Origin: an uncultured Desulfomonile sp.
Lineage (GTDB): Bacteria; Desulfobacterota; Desulfomonilia; Desulfomonilales; Desulfomonilaceae
Direction of reading: 5' to 3'
Length of the DNA: 5,770 bases
Assembly: GCA_903853735.1 (NCBI GenBank)
Contig: CAINUH010000235.1
Location: 1-5,770, forward strand
In this document: positions 1 through 5,770 of the stretch, piece after piece
Position numbering within the stretch: the stretch's first letter is position 1
How the letters are laid out: every line of letters starts with the position of its first letter
Made by a program: the position numbers and the translations under genes
Notes under the pieces: model-generated
Seen by the model: the letters and a program-made list of their open reading frames with translations, nothing else
Told to the model about the DNA's origin: nothing
The model's database searches: none

Positions 1-594
1 ATGCTCACCCACGATATGGATGTGATGGACGCAGATCGCGGATTGACTTGCAGCGGGCCATGGCTGCCCTTGAGAGTGCCAAACAGAAATCTCTTGCCTG
101 TTCAAGTTCTGACCTCGTTGGGTGCTCATTTAATAGCCATTCACCAATCTGGACCGTGGTTCACCAAACAAATCCTCGACGCTCTGCAAGCAGGCTCGCC
201 TCGCCTCCGCGACAGCTTCGCTAAGCACGGTTAGAGTGGGCGGATCCATGAGCGCGAGCGCCGGGGAGCATCGGTATTGCCCAGGTCTATAGGATACGTC
301 AGCAGGTCGTACAAGGGCTGCCTTGCTCCTGATTCCTGAGGTCCGCTCGAAATCACGTTGCCAATGTCAATTGCAGCTTCTGATGCTAGAAACGGTAGGG
401 ATCAAGAGCCGGAAGAGCGTGATTCCTTTGGGGTGGCGCAGGCGCATAGGACATGATTTTCACCTCCATTGCTTTCATTTCACGATGAAGCTATTGTTGC
501 TCACTATCAGGAGACAGTCTCAATTGCTTTCACACAGTCGCACCAATACTGAGGAGGTGGATTCCTCCCGCTTTTAATCCGCTTCTAATCCGAA
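1..594. other. Region without a convincing gene
   Basis: I see no gene I can support here. Open frames on the + strand at 1-234 and 323-577 lack a ribosome binding site, domain-like composition or any recognisable motif. On the - strand a frame is open from about 366 down to a stop at 130-132. It includes an ATG at 249 that would give a 39-residue peptide beginning MDPPTLTVLSEAVAEARRAC, whose amphipathic composition is more protein-like than the + strand frames; it may be a remnant. A weak GGAGG/CCTCC hairpin at 553-568 is followed by CGCTTTTAA and could end transcription from upstream, but the stem is only 5 bp. Confidence 0.5.
571..592 (+). repeat. Tandem 11-bp direct repeat upstream of a -35 box
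   Basis: CTTTTAATCCG (571-581) is followed directly by CTTCTAATCCG (582-592), identical at 10 of 11 positions. The pair ends two bases before the proposed -35 hexamer at 595-600. One repeat per helical turn puts both copies on the same DNA face, which is the layout used by OmpR/PhoB-type response regulators next to weak -35 boxes. The repeat is seen directly; its role as an activator site is inferred. Confidence 0.55.
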
Positions 595-623
595 TTGTAA
601 GGGTTGGACAAGCAGTGTATAAT
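595..623 (+). promoter_or_regulatory. Sigma70-type promoter for the membrane protein gene
   Basis: TTGTAA at 595-600 matches four of six consensus -35 bases. After exactly 17 bases, TATAAT at 618-623 is a perfect -10 box. Transcription would start near 630, leaving a leader of about 64 bases before the ATG at 694. The weak -35 next to a tandem 11-mer suggests an activated promoter, and the palindromes just downstream suggest a repressor or a leader hairpin. Confidence 0.65.
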
Positions 624-632
624 GAATTTACA

Positions 633-658
633 GACCGGTCACTCGTTCGTTGAACGAG
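633..658 (+). promoter_or_regulatory. Two palindromes at the transcription start: possible operator or leader hairpin
   Basis: GACCGGTC (633-640) is a perfect 8-bp palindrome. One base later CTCGTTC (642-648) and GAACGAG (652-658) form a perfect 7-bp inverted repeat around GTT. Both lie just after the -10 box at 618-623. They could be operator half-sites for a dimeric repressor (the GACCGGTC core resembles some TetR-family operators, a weak resemblance) or an RNA hairpin at the 5' end of the transcript. No regulator gene is present in the window to settle this. Confidence 0.4.
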
Positions 659-693
659 CGTACTACAGCATTCAGTCTGAAGGGAGACAAAAC

Positions 694-1905
694 ATGGGAA
701 TCAAACTGGCGCAGCTCATGATCCAACACAAAGTAATCTTCTCTCTCTTTCTGGCACTCGGGCTGATCGCTATTAACTCGGCAATGGCAGCGGATTCCGG
801 AGCGGAGATTCCCCTCAAGGTCAACGGTGTCTGGTATGACAAAGTACAGCTTGACCTCCCCATATGGGTTTCTGTCGAAAATCTTTATCGCTGGGCCCAA
901 CAGCCCGGACATGATGCTTCAAAATTTGTTCTCGTCCTTAACGGAATTGAATTTAAGGGGGTTGAACCATCGGCTGTCACAACAGATAACTGTTTAGCCT
1001 TTCGCTTGACTCCCGCCTCTGGGACAGCAAATGCATGGAAAAAGCTCGTATCTCCGCCTTTGAAAAAAAACCACGAATGGGTTACTGTTAGCGTTCAGCA
1101 TGGCAATGCCAAAGTTGAAGGTTATTGGTGGGCCACCCTAAAGATTTTCAATTGGACGTCGCTCTACATATTGCCGGTACTGGTTGGAGGATTGCTTATT
1201 CTGTTCTCGTGGTTAGCTATCAAGACCGACGTTATTCGCATACCTGGCGAATCACCAAAGTTGACCGATATTTACGGTAAACCCGTGCGAAAGCCTTATA
1301 GTCTTGCGCGCACTCAGATGGCTTGTTGGACATTAGTTGTCCTTATTTCCTACATTTTCATCTGGAGCTTGACGTGGGACCTTGGGAGTTTAACCCCTAC
1401 AGTGATCGGACTGATGGGCATTAGCGTTGGCACGGCATTAAGCTCGGCAGTCGTTGACTCAAGCAAACGCAACGATCAACTAAGCTTAATTCGAATCCTT
1501 CAAAATAAGATGGCGACAGACGAGGTCGAAGCCAAGAAGCTTCAAGGCGAGCTGGTTTCCCTCAATGACACATCAAGTACAATTTCGGCCCCTACAAGCA
1601 CAGAACGACAAAGCGAAGCCAAAAAGAAGGAGATTAAACAGTCGAAGCAGAAGATTCAGGAACTCAAAGAAATAATAGAGCCTGTACCATCGAAGGGTTT
1701 TATCCAAGACATATTGAACGATGACGAAGGACTTAGCTTTCACCGTTTTCAGATGTTTGCGTGGACCATCGTGTTGATAGTTATATTCATTTGGTCGGTT
1801 CTTAGTAGTCTCTCGATGCCAGAGATCGACGGGACTCTATTGGCATTGATGGGGCTCAGTGGAGGGACTTTTGTCGGCTTCAAGTTGCCGGATCAACAGG
1901 GCTGA
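694..1905 (+). CDS. Membrane-anchored protein with signal peptide and duplicated two-helix module, function unknown
   Basis: The start at 694 is chosen because AGGGAG lies 7 bases upstream (681-686) and because it opens on a good signal peptide (residues 1-32, cleavage likely after AMA). The upstream in-frame TTG at 604 falls inside the promoter. The product has 403 residues: an exported beta-rich domain at about 33-152, a helix at 156-176, two helices at 210-226 and 235-255, a charged coiled-coil-like stretch at about 257-330, and two more helices at 353-372 and 380-397. The second and third helix pairs are copies of each other: R-x-Q-M-x-x-W-T, then IFIWS, then LMG-x-S-x-GT occurs at 206-247 and again at 351-392. 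Positive charges place the coiled coil in the cytoplasm. I recall similar uncharacterised proteins (N-terminal domain with an LNG-x-x-x-K/x-G pattern followed by RTQMAWW-type helices) but no assigned function. It is 579 bases from the peptidase gene and has its own promoter, so it is probably a separate unit. Confidence 0.85.
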   Translation: MGIKLAQLMIQHKVIFSLFLALGLIAINSAMAADSGAEIPLKVNGVWYDKVQLDLPIWVSVENLYRWAQQPGHDASKFVLVLNGIEFKGVEPSAVTTDNCLAFRLTPASGTANAWKKLVSPPLKKNHEWVTVSVQHGNAKVEGYWWATLKIFNWTSLYILPVLVGGLLILFSWLAIKTDVIRIPGESPKLTDIYGKPVRKPYSLARTQMACWTLVVLISYIFIWSLTWDLGSLTPTVIGLMGISVGTALSSAVVDSSKRNDQLSLIRILQNKMATDEVEAKKLQGELVSLNDTSSTISAPTSTERQSEAKKKEIKQSKQKIQELKEIIEPVPSKGFIQDILNDDEGLSFHRFQMFAWTIVLIVIFIWSVLSSLSMPEIDGTLLALMGLSGGTFVGFKLPDQQG

Positions 1906-1912
1906 TAGCCCT
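1898..1912 (+). other. Short hairpin over the stop codon
   Basis: AGGGCT (1898-1903) and AGCCCT (1907-1912) form a perfect 6-bp stem with a GAT loop that spans the TGA stop of the membrane protein gene. There is no T-run after it, so it does not look like a standard intrinsic terminator. It may be fortuitous. Confidence 0.25.
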
Positions 1913-2232
1913 CCAGCGGTACATGATCCGGGGGTAGGTCGAAAACAGCTTGACGTTCTTCCGAGGAACTGCCAGAGTAATTTTACGCGTGTCACAGAGT
2001 GTGAGCTAGAAATGACGGGGCATGAGAGTTCGCCAAGAAATTAAAAGTTTGGCGTTTCTGACTTGCAGCGTGGCCCCTTACCATGCCGCTGAGTACAGTG
2101 CCAGTGGAACACGTGCGGGCATAATCCAACGTTAATGAAGCCACATCGCATTTTGTATAGAGGGGAGCCTCTTGCAAAACTCGGCGAGACAGTCGCTCCG
2201 ACGAAAGTCGGGTACCAAAATCACTGAAAAAA

Positions 2233-2257
2233 CCGGATTCCGTCTTTCCACGGAATG
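2233..2257. repeat. Degraded dispersed intergenic repeat (REP-like hairpin)
   Basis: ATTCCGT (2237-2243) and ACGGAAT (2250-2256) form a perfect 7-bp stem around a 6-base loop, inside the frame CCGGATTCCGT...ACGGAATGAC. This follows the common intergenic repeat pattern CCGGATTCC...GGAATGAC found in many copies in Proteobacteria, Nitrospirota and others. Here the stem has diverged from the usual CCCGC/GCGGG core. Identification is from memory of the pattern; only one copy is visible in the window. Confidence 0.5.
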
Positions 2258-2268
2258 ACAAACGGGCA

Positions 2269-2280
2269 CTTTTGCAAAAG
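2269..2280. other. 12-bp perfect palindrome CTTTTGCAAAAG
   Basis: CTTTTGCAAAAG is fully self-complementary and lies 13 bases after the repeat hairpin and about 200 bases before the metallopeptidase start. It could bind a dimeric regulator, or be an edge of the decayed repeat element. A similar TTGCAAAA occurs at 2173-2180, but without the palindromic arm. Confidence 0.3.
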
Positions 2281-2469
2281 GCTCAGGGGATAGAGAAAAT
2301 GGAGGCAGATGTACCTCTGCTGCCGACACGAAGCCTCAAATAATGCGTTTATCTCCGACGTCGGGTGCCCTCGGTGGCTCGATGTCGCGTTAATGTGGGT
2401 CCACTTTGCGGACTGGGATAGCTTACGGAAGCGACCGATTCTTCGTCGATCTCAATTAATTCTATGAAT

Positions 2470-2475
2470 AGGAGG
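2470..2475 (+). promoter_or_regulatory. Ribosome binding site deciding the metallopeptidase start
   Basis: AGGAGG lies 9 bases before the ATG at 2485. The earlier in-frame ATG at 2464 lies upstream of this site and would itself have no such element, so 2485 is the better start. Confidence 0.8.
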
Positions 2476-2484
2476 TCTTTTAAC

Positions 2485-3609
2485 ATGCGTACCTACGGAC
2501 AAGATGTGCGTTGCAGCTCTGGCCAGAATGCATCCGAAACCACTTCGAGGGGAGGGCCAAGGCACAGTTTTCATAACCCATTACACTGCATCCTGCCACC
2601 CTACATCCTCGACCATATGGCAGGGCATCCTGACGAGCAGATCAGGCGGATCGCCATCAACGCAATTGCCTTGTCGGAGGGTCTCCGGTCCAGGCGGATA
2701 ACGATAGGCTTGATGCCATTTATGGGGGAAATACCTTCTCCTCAAGGCAGGAAACATAGATTGGTGTATGACATGCACCATGCTACTGATCCATTACCTG
2801 GGGAGCTTGTCCGTTCCGAAGGGCAACCTCCCTTCGGTGACGCAGCTGCGGACGAGGCCTATGACTTCAGCGGATACACCTACGACTTCTATAAGGAGAT
2901 CTACAATCGGAATTCTCTTGACGACAAGGGTATGTCAATGATTTCGAGCGTTCATTATTACCACAATTACGACAATGCCTTTTGGAATGGCGAGCAAATG
3001 GCCTACGGAGACGGCGACGGAAATCTCTTTATCCGGTTCACCAAATCTCTGGATGTTGTCGCGCATGAATTGACTCACGGCGTGACCAGTTTTACATGTC
3101 AGTTAGCGTACAGGGGTGAACCAGGTGCTCTCAACGAGCACTTCTCCGACGTGGCGGGCCAGTTGGTTTCTCAGTGGCACCTCAAGCAAACCGTGGATCA
3201 GGCAACCTGGCTTGTCGGCGCTGAGATAATGGGGCCAGGAACTCATGCAAAGGCAATCAGGACTTTTAAGGCTGAGAAGGCTTATCAAAATGATCCCGTG
3301 CTGGGTACGGACCCGCAGCCAAAACACATGAAGGACAAATACACTGGCCTCGATGACAACGGAGGGGTGCACATAAACTCCGGAATCCCGAACCACGCGT
3401 TTTATGTCGTGGCCATGGAGTTGGGAGGTCATGCCTGGGAGAAAGCCGGGCCTATATGGTACAAGACGCAACTAGCCTTGACTACAACAAGCAATTTTCA
3501 AGATGCCGCTGTGATGACTTACCAGACGGCAGGAACATTATACGGACACGGTAGTAAGGAGCAGAAGGCTGTTGAAAAGGGATGGAAAGCAGTCGGTATA
3601 AATGTGTAG
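2485..3609 (+). CDS. Protealysin-type M4 metallopeptidase (thermolysin family)
   Basis: A zinc endopeptidase of 374 residues. All thermolysin landmarks are present at the right spacing: HELTH at 194-198 (zinc ligands H194 and H198, catalytic E195), third zinc ligand E218 in GALNEHFSD after exactly 19 residues, D222, the NAFW substrate-binding motif at 164-167, Y209 matching thermolysin Tyr157, and catalytic H296 in GGVHINSGIPNHAFY. There is no signal peptide and no long FTP/PepSY propeptide. Instead residues 34-46 read HCILPPYILDHMA, the short PP-x-x-L type propeptide motif of protealysin-like enzymes, which are removed by self-cleavage in the members studied. The N-terminal 30 residues before the motif are polar and look disordered. 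The emfourin-type inhibitor gene follows after 33 bases, matching the known protealysin operon. The active site is intact. The cellular location and substrate cannot be read from sequence. Confidence 0.95.
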   Translation: MRTYGQDVRCSSGQNASETTSRGGPRHSFHNPLHCILPPYILDHMAGHPDEQIRRIAINAIALSEGLRSRRITIGLMPFMGEIPSPQGRKHRLVYDMHHATDPLPGELVRSEGQPPFGDAAADEAYDFSGYTYDFYKEIYNRNSLDDKGMSMISSVHYYHNYDNAFWNGEQMAYGDGDGNLFIRFTKSLDVVAHELTHGVTSFTCQLAYRGEPGALNEHFSDVAGQLVSQWHLKQTVDQATWLVGAEIMGPGTHAKAIRTFKAEKAYQNDPVLGTDPQPKHMKDKYTGLDDNGGVHINSGIPNHAFYVVAMELGGHAWEKAGPIWYKTQLALTTTSNFQDAAVMTYQTAGTLYGHGSKEQKAVEKGWKAVGINV

Positions 3610-3642
3610 CTACCGGGGATGTAAAATGAGGTCCAGTTTTTT

Positions 3643-3945
3643 ATGAAGATCACGTTTCGCCAATCAGGAGGATATGCCGGCTTGATTAGGGGGTGTGAAA
3701 TAGACACTCACACTCTACCCGCCGATGAAGCCGCTGCAATCGAGAGTTTAGTTAATAGCAGCGGTGTCCTTACGGCCAAAAGCGCTCATTCAAGGGTAGG
3801 GCGTGACCTTTTTAGTTACAGCATCACCATCGAAAGTCGTGAGGGTCAACAGCAGCTGGAATTTGATGACTCGACGATACCTGTGAGCGCTGGTCCCTTG
3901 CTGGATTTTCTCAGGATGCGAGCAGGGCCGCGGCCTTTAAGGTAG
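3643..3945 (+). CDS. Emfourin-type proteinaceous inhibitor of the M4 peptidase
   Basis: A 100-residue protein with no signal peptide or membrane helix. It opens MKITFRQSGGYAGLIRGCEID, close to the MKI...SGGFAG opening of emfourin, the inhibitor encoded beside protealysin in Serratia, and continues with the same kind of pattern: a DTHTLPADEAAAIESLV helix, a GRDLFSYSITIES strand, and a C-terminal strand-helix with VSAGPLLDFL. Emfourin binds M4 peptidases and blocks them. The start is supported by a modest GAGG 11 bases upstream (3628-3631), 33 bases after the peptidase stop, so the two genes are very probably co-transcribed and the inhibitor would protect the cell from its own non-exported peptidase. 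Family assignment is from recalled sequence pattern and gene order; inhibition by this copy is inferred. Confidence 0.85.
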   Translation: MKITFRQSGGYAGLIRGCEIDTHTLPADEAAAIESLVNSSGVLTAKSAHSRVGRDLFSYSITIESREGQQQLEFDDSTIPVSAGPLLDFLRMRAGPRPLR

Positions 3946-4383
3946 CTCCTTCTGGTCGCTTGTAAGCGCCAGACCGTTGCCGAATTTTCGTGGCCTCTGT
4001 TCCTCTGGGGACGAACGATATAATGTTGCGTGAGAAAAGAGAACGAACCGCAAGAATTGTCGAGGTTCAATATACAAGCTCAGAACTTTGACAATCTAAG
4101 TTGTCTAATTTGTGTGCCAGTTAACCAAACAATTCCGGAGTCTTTCTTTCTTCGCACAATGGATCGTAATGCTGGGGCTGATCTTGTGATTGTCATCCTC
4201 GCTGAGTGTTCAGTTAAGCTGTAGACGACACACTTACGGGCTAAGCAGTTGGTATGGGAATTCGATGTAACAACACTGACAAGAGACTGAGCAGCCCTTA
4301 TGAGTCGTCACGAACGAGTTGGTTCGGGTCCGCCTATTGGCCCTTCACCGGGTACTGCCACCGTCGTCAAGGAAGCGTGCCCT
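3946..4383. other. Gap between the two peptidase units, no supported gene
   Basis: A frame at 4030-4224 (GTG start, 64 codons) has no ribosome binding site and no recognisable composition, so I do not call it. A TATAAT at 4019-4024 and a TTGACA at 4088-4093 are present but neither has a partner hexamer at a usable distance. The gap and the stem-loop at 3951-3973 suggest that the downstream pair has its own promoter somewhere here, but I cannot place it. Confidence 0.4.
3951..3973 (+). terminator. Stem-loop after the inhibitor gene, possible terminator
   Basis: TCTGG-T-CGCTT (3951-3961) pairs with AAGCG-CCAGA (3964-3973): ten base pairs with a single bulged T. It begins 5 bases after the inhibitor stop. 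The only T-run is ATTTTCG about 11 bases further on, so intrinsic termination would be weak; it could also protect the 3' end of the bicistronic mRNA. Confidence 0.4.
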
Positions 4384-4578
4384 ATGAAAAATGTCAAGAA
4401 TAAGGCGGATGAGGTTTGCACACCTCGCGCGCCGGAAGAGACAACCGAGGAACAGATTCTTGCCTATTGGACGGAAGAGCGCTTAAAGAGTGCTCGACCA
4501 ATCCCCGTACCGAGTCCGGTCCGCAAAGCTCTTAACGAAGATGAAGAGGGGGCAGCAGGGCCTGAGGACGACACCTAA
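4384..4578 (+). CDS. Small acidic protein sharing the leader motif of the adjacent serine peptidase
   Basis: I chose the ATG at 4384 (64 residues) because AAGGAAG lies 8 bases upstream (4369-4375). An earlier in-frame ATG at 4300 would give 92 residues but has no good ribosome binding site, and its extra segment is Gly/Pro-rich. The protein has no signal peptide or membrane helix. Residues 25-43 read ILAYWTEERLKSARPIPVP, matching residues 23-41 of the serine peptidase encoded 59 bases downstream at 10 of 19 positions, with most other changes conservative. The tail (51-64) is very acidic: NEDEEGAAGPEDDT. In related bacterial trypsin-like peptidases I recall YWTPERM-x-x-A-x-P near the N-terminus, so this looks like a free-standing version of a peptidase leader or propeptide. 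A role as trans-acting inhibitor, folding helper or targeting partner is inferred from motif and position only. Confidence 0.7.
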   Translation: MKNVKNKADEVCTPRAPEETTEEQILAYWTEERLKSARPIPVPSPVRKALNEDEEGAAGPEDDT

Positions 4579-4637
4579 AGGTTCATCGCTGAGTGGTTCT
4601 TCTTGCCATACGCATTTCAAAAACTGAGGAGAAAATT

Positions 4638-5546
4638 ATGGTTAGAGAAACTGCCGAACAAGTAGTGCAATCACCTGTTGAGGATGCGTTGACCGTCGGT
4701 GCTGTTCTTGAGTACTGGTCCGAAGACCGCATCCGCTCCGCTCAACCACTGCCTATACCGGAGATCTCTCCCGAGACCTTCGCCATGCAACCAACTGCGG
4801 AACCTGGCGTTGCCGTCCACGCGGATTCCCTTGGTCCAGGCGGAGCCTTCGAATTAGCGAGCCTGTGGTTCACCACCTCACGGGTTAACGACATAACGGT
4901 CTTCCCTCAGTGCGCGGTGGGAAAACTCTACATGACGTTCGGAGGGTCCAACTTCGTGGGATCTGCCTGGGTGGTGGCTGAATGCGCGATATTTACCGCA
5001 GGGCACTGCCTATATGATACTGAACATGGCGGGTGGGCCACCAATGTGATCTTCAAGGCACGGTACCGGAATGGACAGGCCTTAGGGACTTGGGCGTTTT
5101 CCAATTCCAAGCTCGCCGTGCCCAAAGGCTGGTATGACAACAGAGACTTTACACTTGACATGGGTGCTGCCGTTTCCACAACACCTATCCGGCCGACAAC
5201 GGGAAGACTTGGCTGGGCGGCCAATTATCCCGTTAATCAGGGGCCGTACACAGAGCTGGGTTATCCGGCGCAAACCCTGCCTGGATATCCATTCGATGGA
5301 GAGGAGATGTGGCAATCCGTTGGTGATTACGTAAGTGGAACAAATATCATCCGGGCTTGTGGGAACATGAGTGGGGGATGTAGCGGCGGCCCGTGGGCGA
5401 TTTTCAGAGACAATGTCTGGCGAGTGAACGGATTGAATAGCCATCGACCCGGTGGTGATAACGATCACATTCATTCGCCGTACTTCGGCCAGAACTTCCT
5501 TAACATGCTCGACTGGATCAACAACAACGGCGGCAATTGCACCTGA
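4638..5546 (+). CDS. Trypsin/V8-like serine peptidase with YW-motif leader, no signal peptide
   Basis: The start at 4638 is set by GAGGAG six bases upstream (4626-4631); the in-frame ATG at 4593 has no such site. The 302-residue product is a chymotrypsin-fold (S1-type, V8-like) peptidase. H123 lies in FTAGHC, the likely catalytic aspartate is D174 in LDMGAAV, and S249 lies in GGCSGGPW. The core GKLYMTFGGSNFVGSAWVV, the GGWATNVIFKARYRNG segment and the GTWAFSN strand follow actinobacterial-type trypsin-like peptidases. Residues 23-41 carry the VLEYWSEDRIRSAQPLPIP leader motif shared with the small gene just upstream, then a Pro-rich linker to about residue 68. There is no hydrophobic signal peptide, although relatives I recall are exported. 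Cysteines are at 92, 116, 124, 241, 248 and 301; having Cys immediately before the catalytic Ser (relatives usually show GGSSGGP) is uncommon. It is probably co-transcribed with the 64-residue gene. Confidence 0.9.
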   Translation: MVRETAEQVVQSPVEDALTVGAVLEYWSEDRIRSAQPLPIPEISPETFAMQPTAEPGVAVHADSLGPGGAFELASLWFTTSRVNDITVFPQCAVGKLYMTFGGSNFVGSAWVVAECAIFTAGHCLYDTEHGGWATNVIFKARYRNGQALGTWAFSNSKLAVPKGWYDNRDFTLDMGAAVSTTPIRPTTGRLGWAANYPVNQGPYTELGYPAQTLPGYPFDGEEMWQSVGDYVSGTNIIRACGNMSGGCSGGPWAIFRDNVWRVNGLNSHRPGGDNDHIHSPYFGQNFLNMLDWINNNGGNCT

Positions 5547-5770
5547 CTATTGAGAAGGCGTAGTGCCCCTGAGGCCGCTACCGGCGGATCAGCAAGTCGA
5601 TAACCTGGAACAGTTTCTAGGGGGCAGGTCAGTGTAGGCGTAGGTCTCAGTGTTAGCATTGGCTTGTCCGACGTCACACTTGAGCATCTAGCGATGAATA
5701 GTTGTCTGAGGATTCCACCGCTACACATCGTCATAATTCTTTACCAGGTGAGTTTCTTTTTGCTGCTTAA
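5547..5770. other. Trailing sequence, nothing supported
   Basis: I find no gene, strong hairpin or terminator after the serine peptidase stop. The frame on the - strand at 5471-5734 overlaps the peptidase end and has no coding character. A TCAGTGT pair near 5630 and 5647 is too short to mean anything. Confidence 0.4.

Larger units (their letters stand above)
1906..2484. other. Intergenic region with repeat remnant, no gene
   Basis: No frame here looks coding. Two open frames on the - strand (1992-2261 and 2132-2329) are products of the repeat: one reads CHSVERRNPVFSVI, a degraded form of the CHSRESGNP-type translation that such intergenic repeats give. I found no well-spaced promoter for the peptidase gene at 2485; the only TAT-rich hexamer near it, at 2463-2468, sits too close to the ribosome binding site. 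Confidence 0.55.

Noticed and set aside
44..2070. 12-base direct repeat TGACTTGCAGCG at 44-55 and 2059-2070, considered as ends of a mobile element
   Set aside because: About one chance 12-mer match is expected in a window of this size, there is no transposase between them, and the flanks do not match further.
2263..2276. GGGCACTTTTGCA, considered as a sigma54 -24/-12 promoter
   Set aside because: The GG-to-GC distance is too short for sigma54.
1992..2329. Two overlapping - strand frames upstream of the metallopeptidase
   Set aside because: They read through the REP-like repeat (CHSVERRNPVFSVI) and have no other coding signal.
4019..4093. TATAAT at 4019 and TTGACA at 4088, considered as a promoter for the second unit
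   Set aside because: The elements are in the wrong order to pair, and neither has a good partner hexamer at 16-18 bases.
4030..4224. 64-codon frame starting at GTG, considered as a small gene between the peptidase units
   Set aside because: It has no ribosome binding site and no motif, and its composition looks like untranslated sequence.
4300..4383. Upstream ATG extending the small acidic protein by 28 residues
   Set aside because: There is no good ribosome binding site before 4300, while 4384 has AAGGAAG at 8 bases; the longer form cannot be fully excluded.
5471..5734. 87-codon - strand frame over the end of the serine peptidase
   Set aside because: It is antisense to a well-supported gene and has low coding character.

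Overview
The window looks like an accessory stretch of a bacterial chromosome with moderate GC content, bacterial Shine-Dalgarno sites and a sigma70-type promoter. A degraded intergenic repeat of the kind common in Proteobacteria and Nitrospirota suggests a Gram-negative-type lineage, but I cannot name the organism. All five supported genes lie on the + strand.

Layout: 1-594 has no convincing gene. At 571-658 there is a structured control region (tandem 11-mer, -35/-10, two palindromes). It drives 694-1905, a secreted-then-anchored membrane protein of an uncharacterised type with a duplicated two-helix module split by a coiled coil. An intergenic region at 1906-2484 carries a decayed repeat and a 12-bp palindrome. 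Next comes a two-gene unit: a protealysin-type M4 metallopeptidase (2485-3609) and a 100-residue emfourin-type inhibitor of that family (3643-3945). After a gap of about 440 bases there is a second two-gene unit: a 64-residue acidic protein (4384-4578) and a trypsin/V8-like serine peptidase (4638-5546). These two share a 19-residue motif of the form (I/V)LxYWxExRxxSAxPxPxP near their N-termini. The last 224 bases show nothing clear.

How the genes may work together: the metallopeptidase/inhibitor pair is a recognisable peptidase-plus-inhibitor operon. The second pair repeats the plan of one peptidase and one small companion, and the companion carries what looks like the peptidase's own leader motif. 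Neither peptidase has a visible Sec signal peptide. The most interesting hypothesis is that the 64-residue protein acts in trans on the serine peptidase, as inhibitor, folding helper or targeting partner, so that the locus holds two peptidases each with its own small controller. The first half of this rests on known families; the second half is inference from the shared motif and position.
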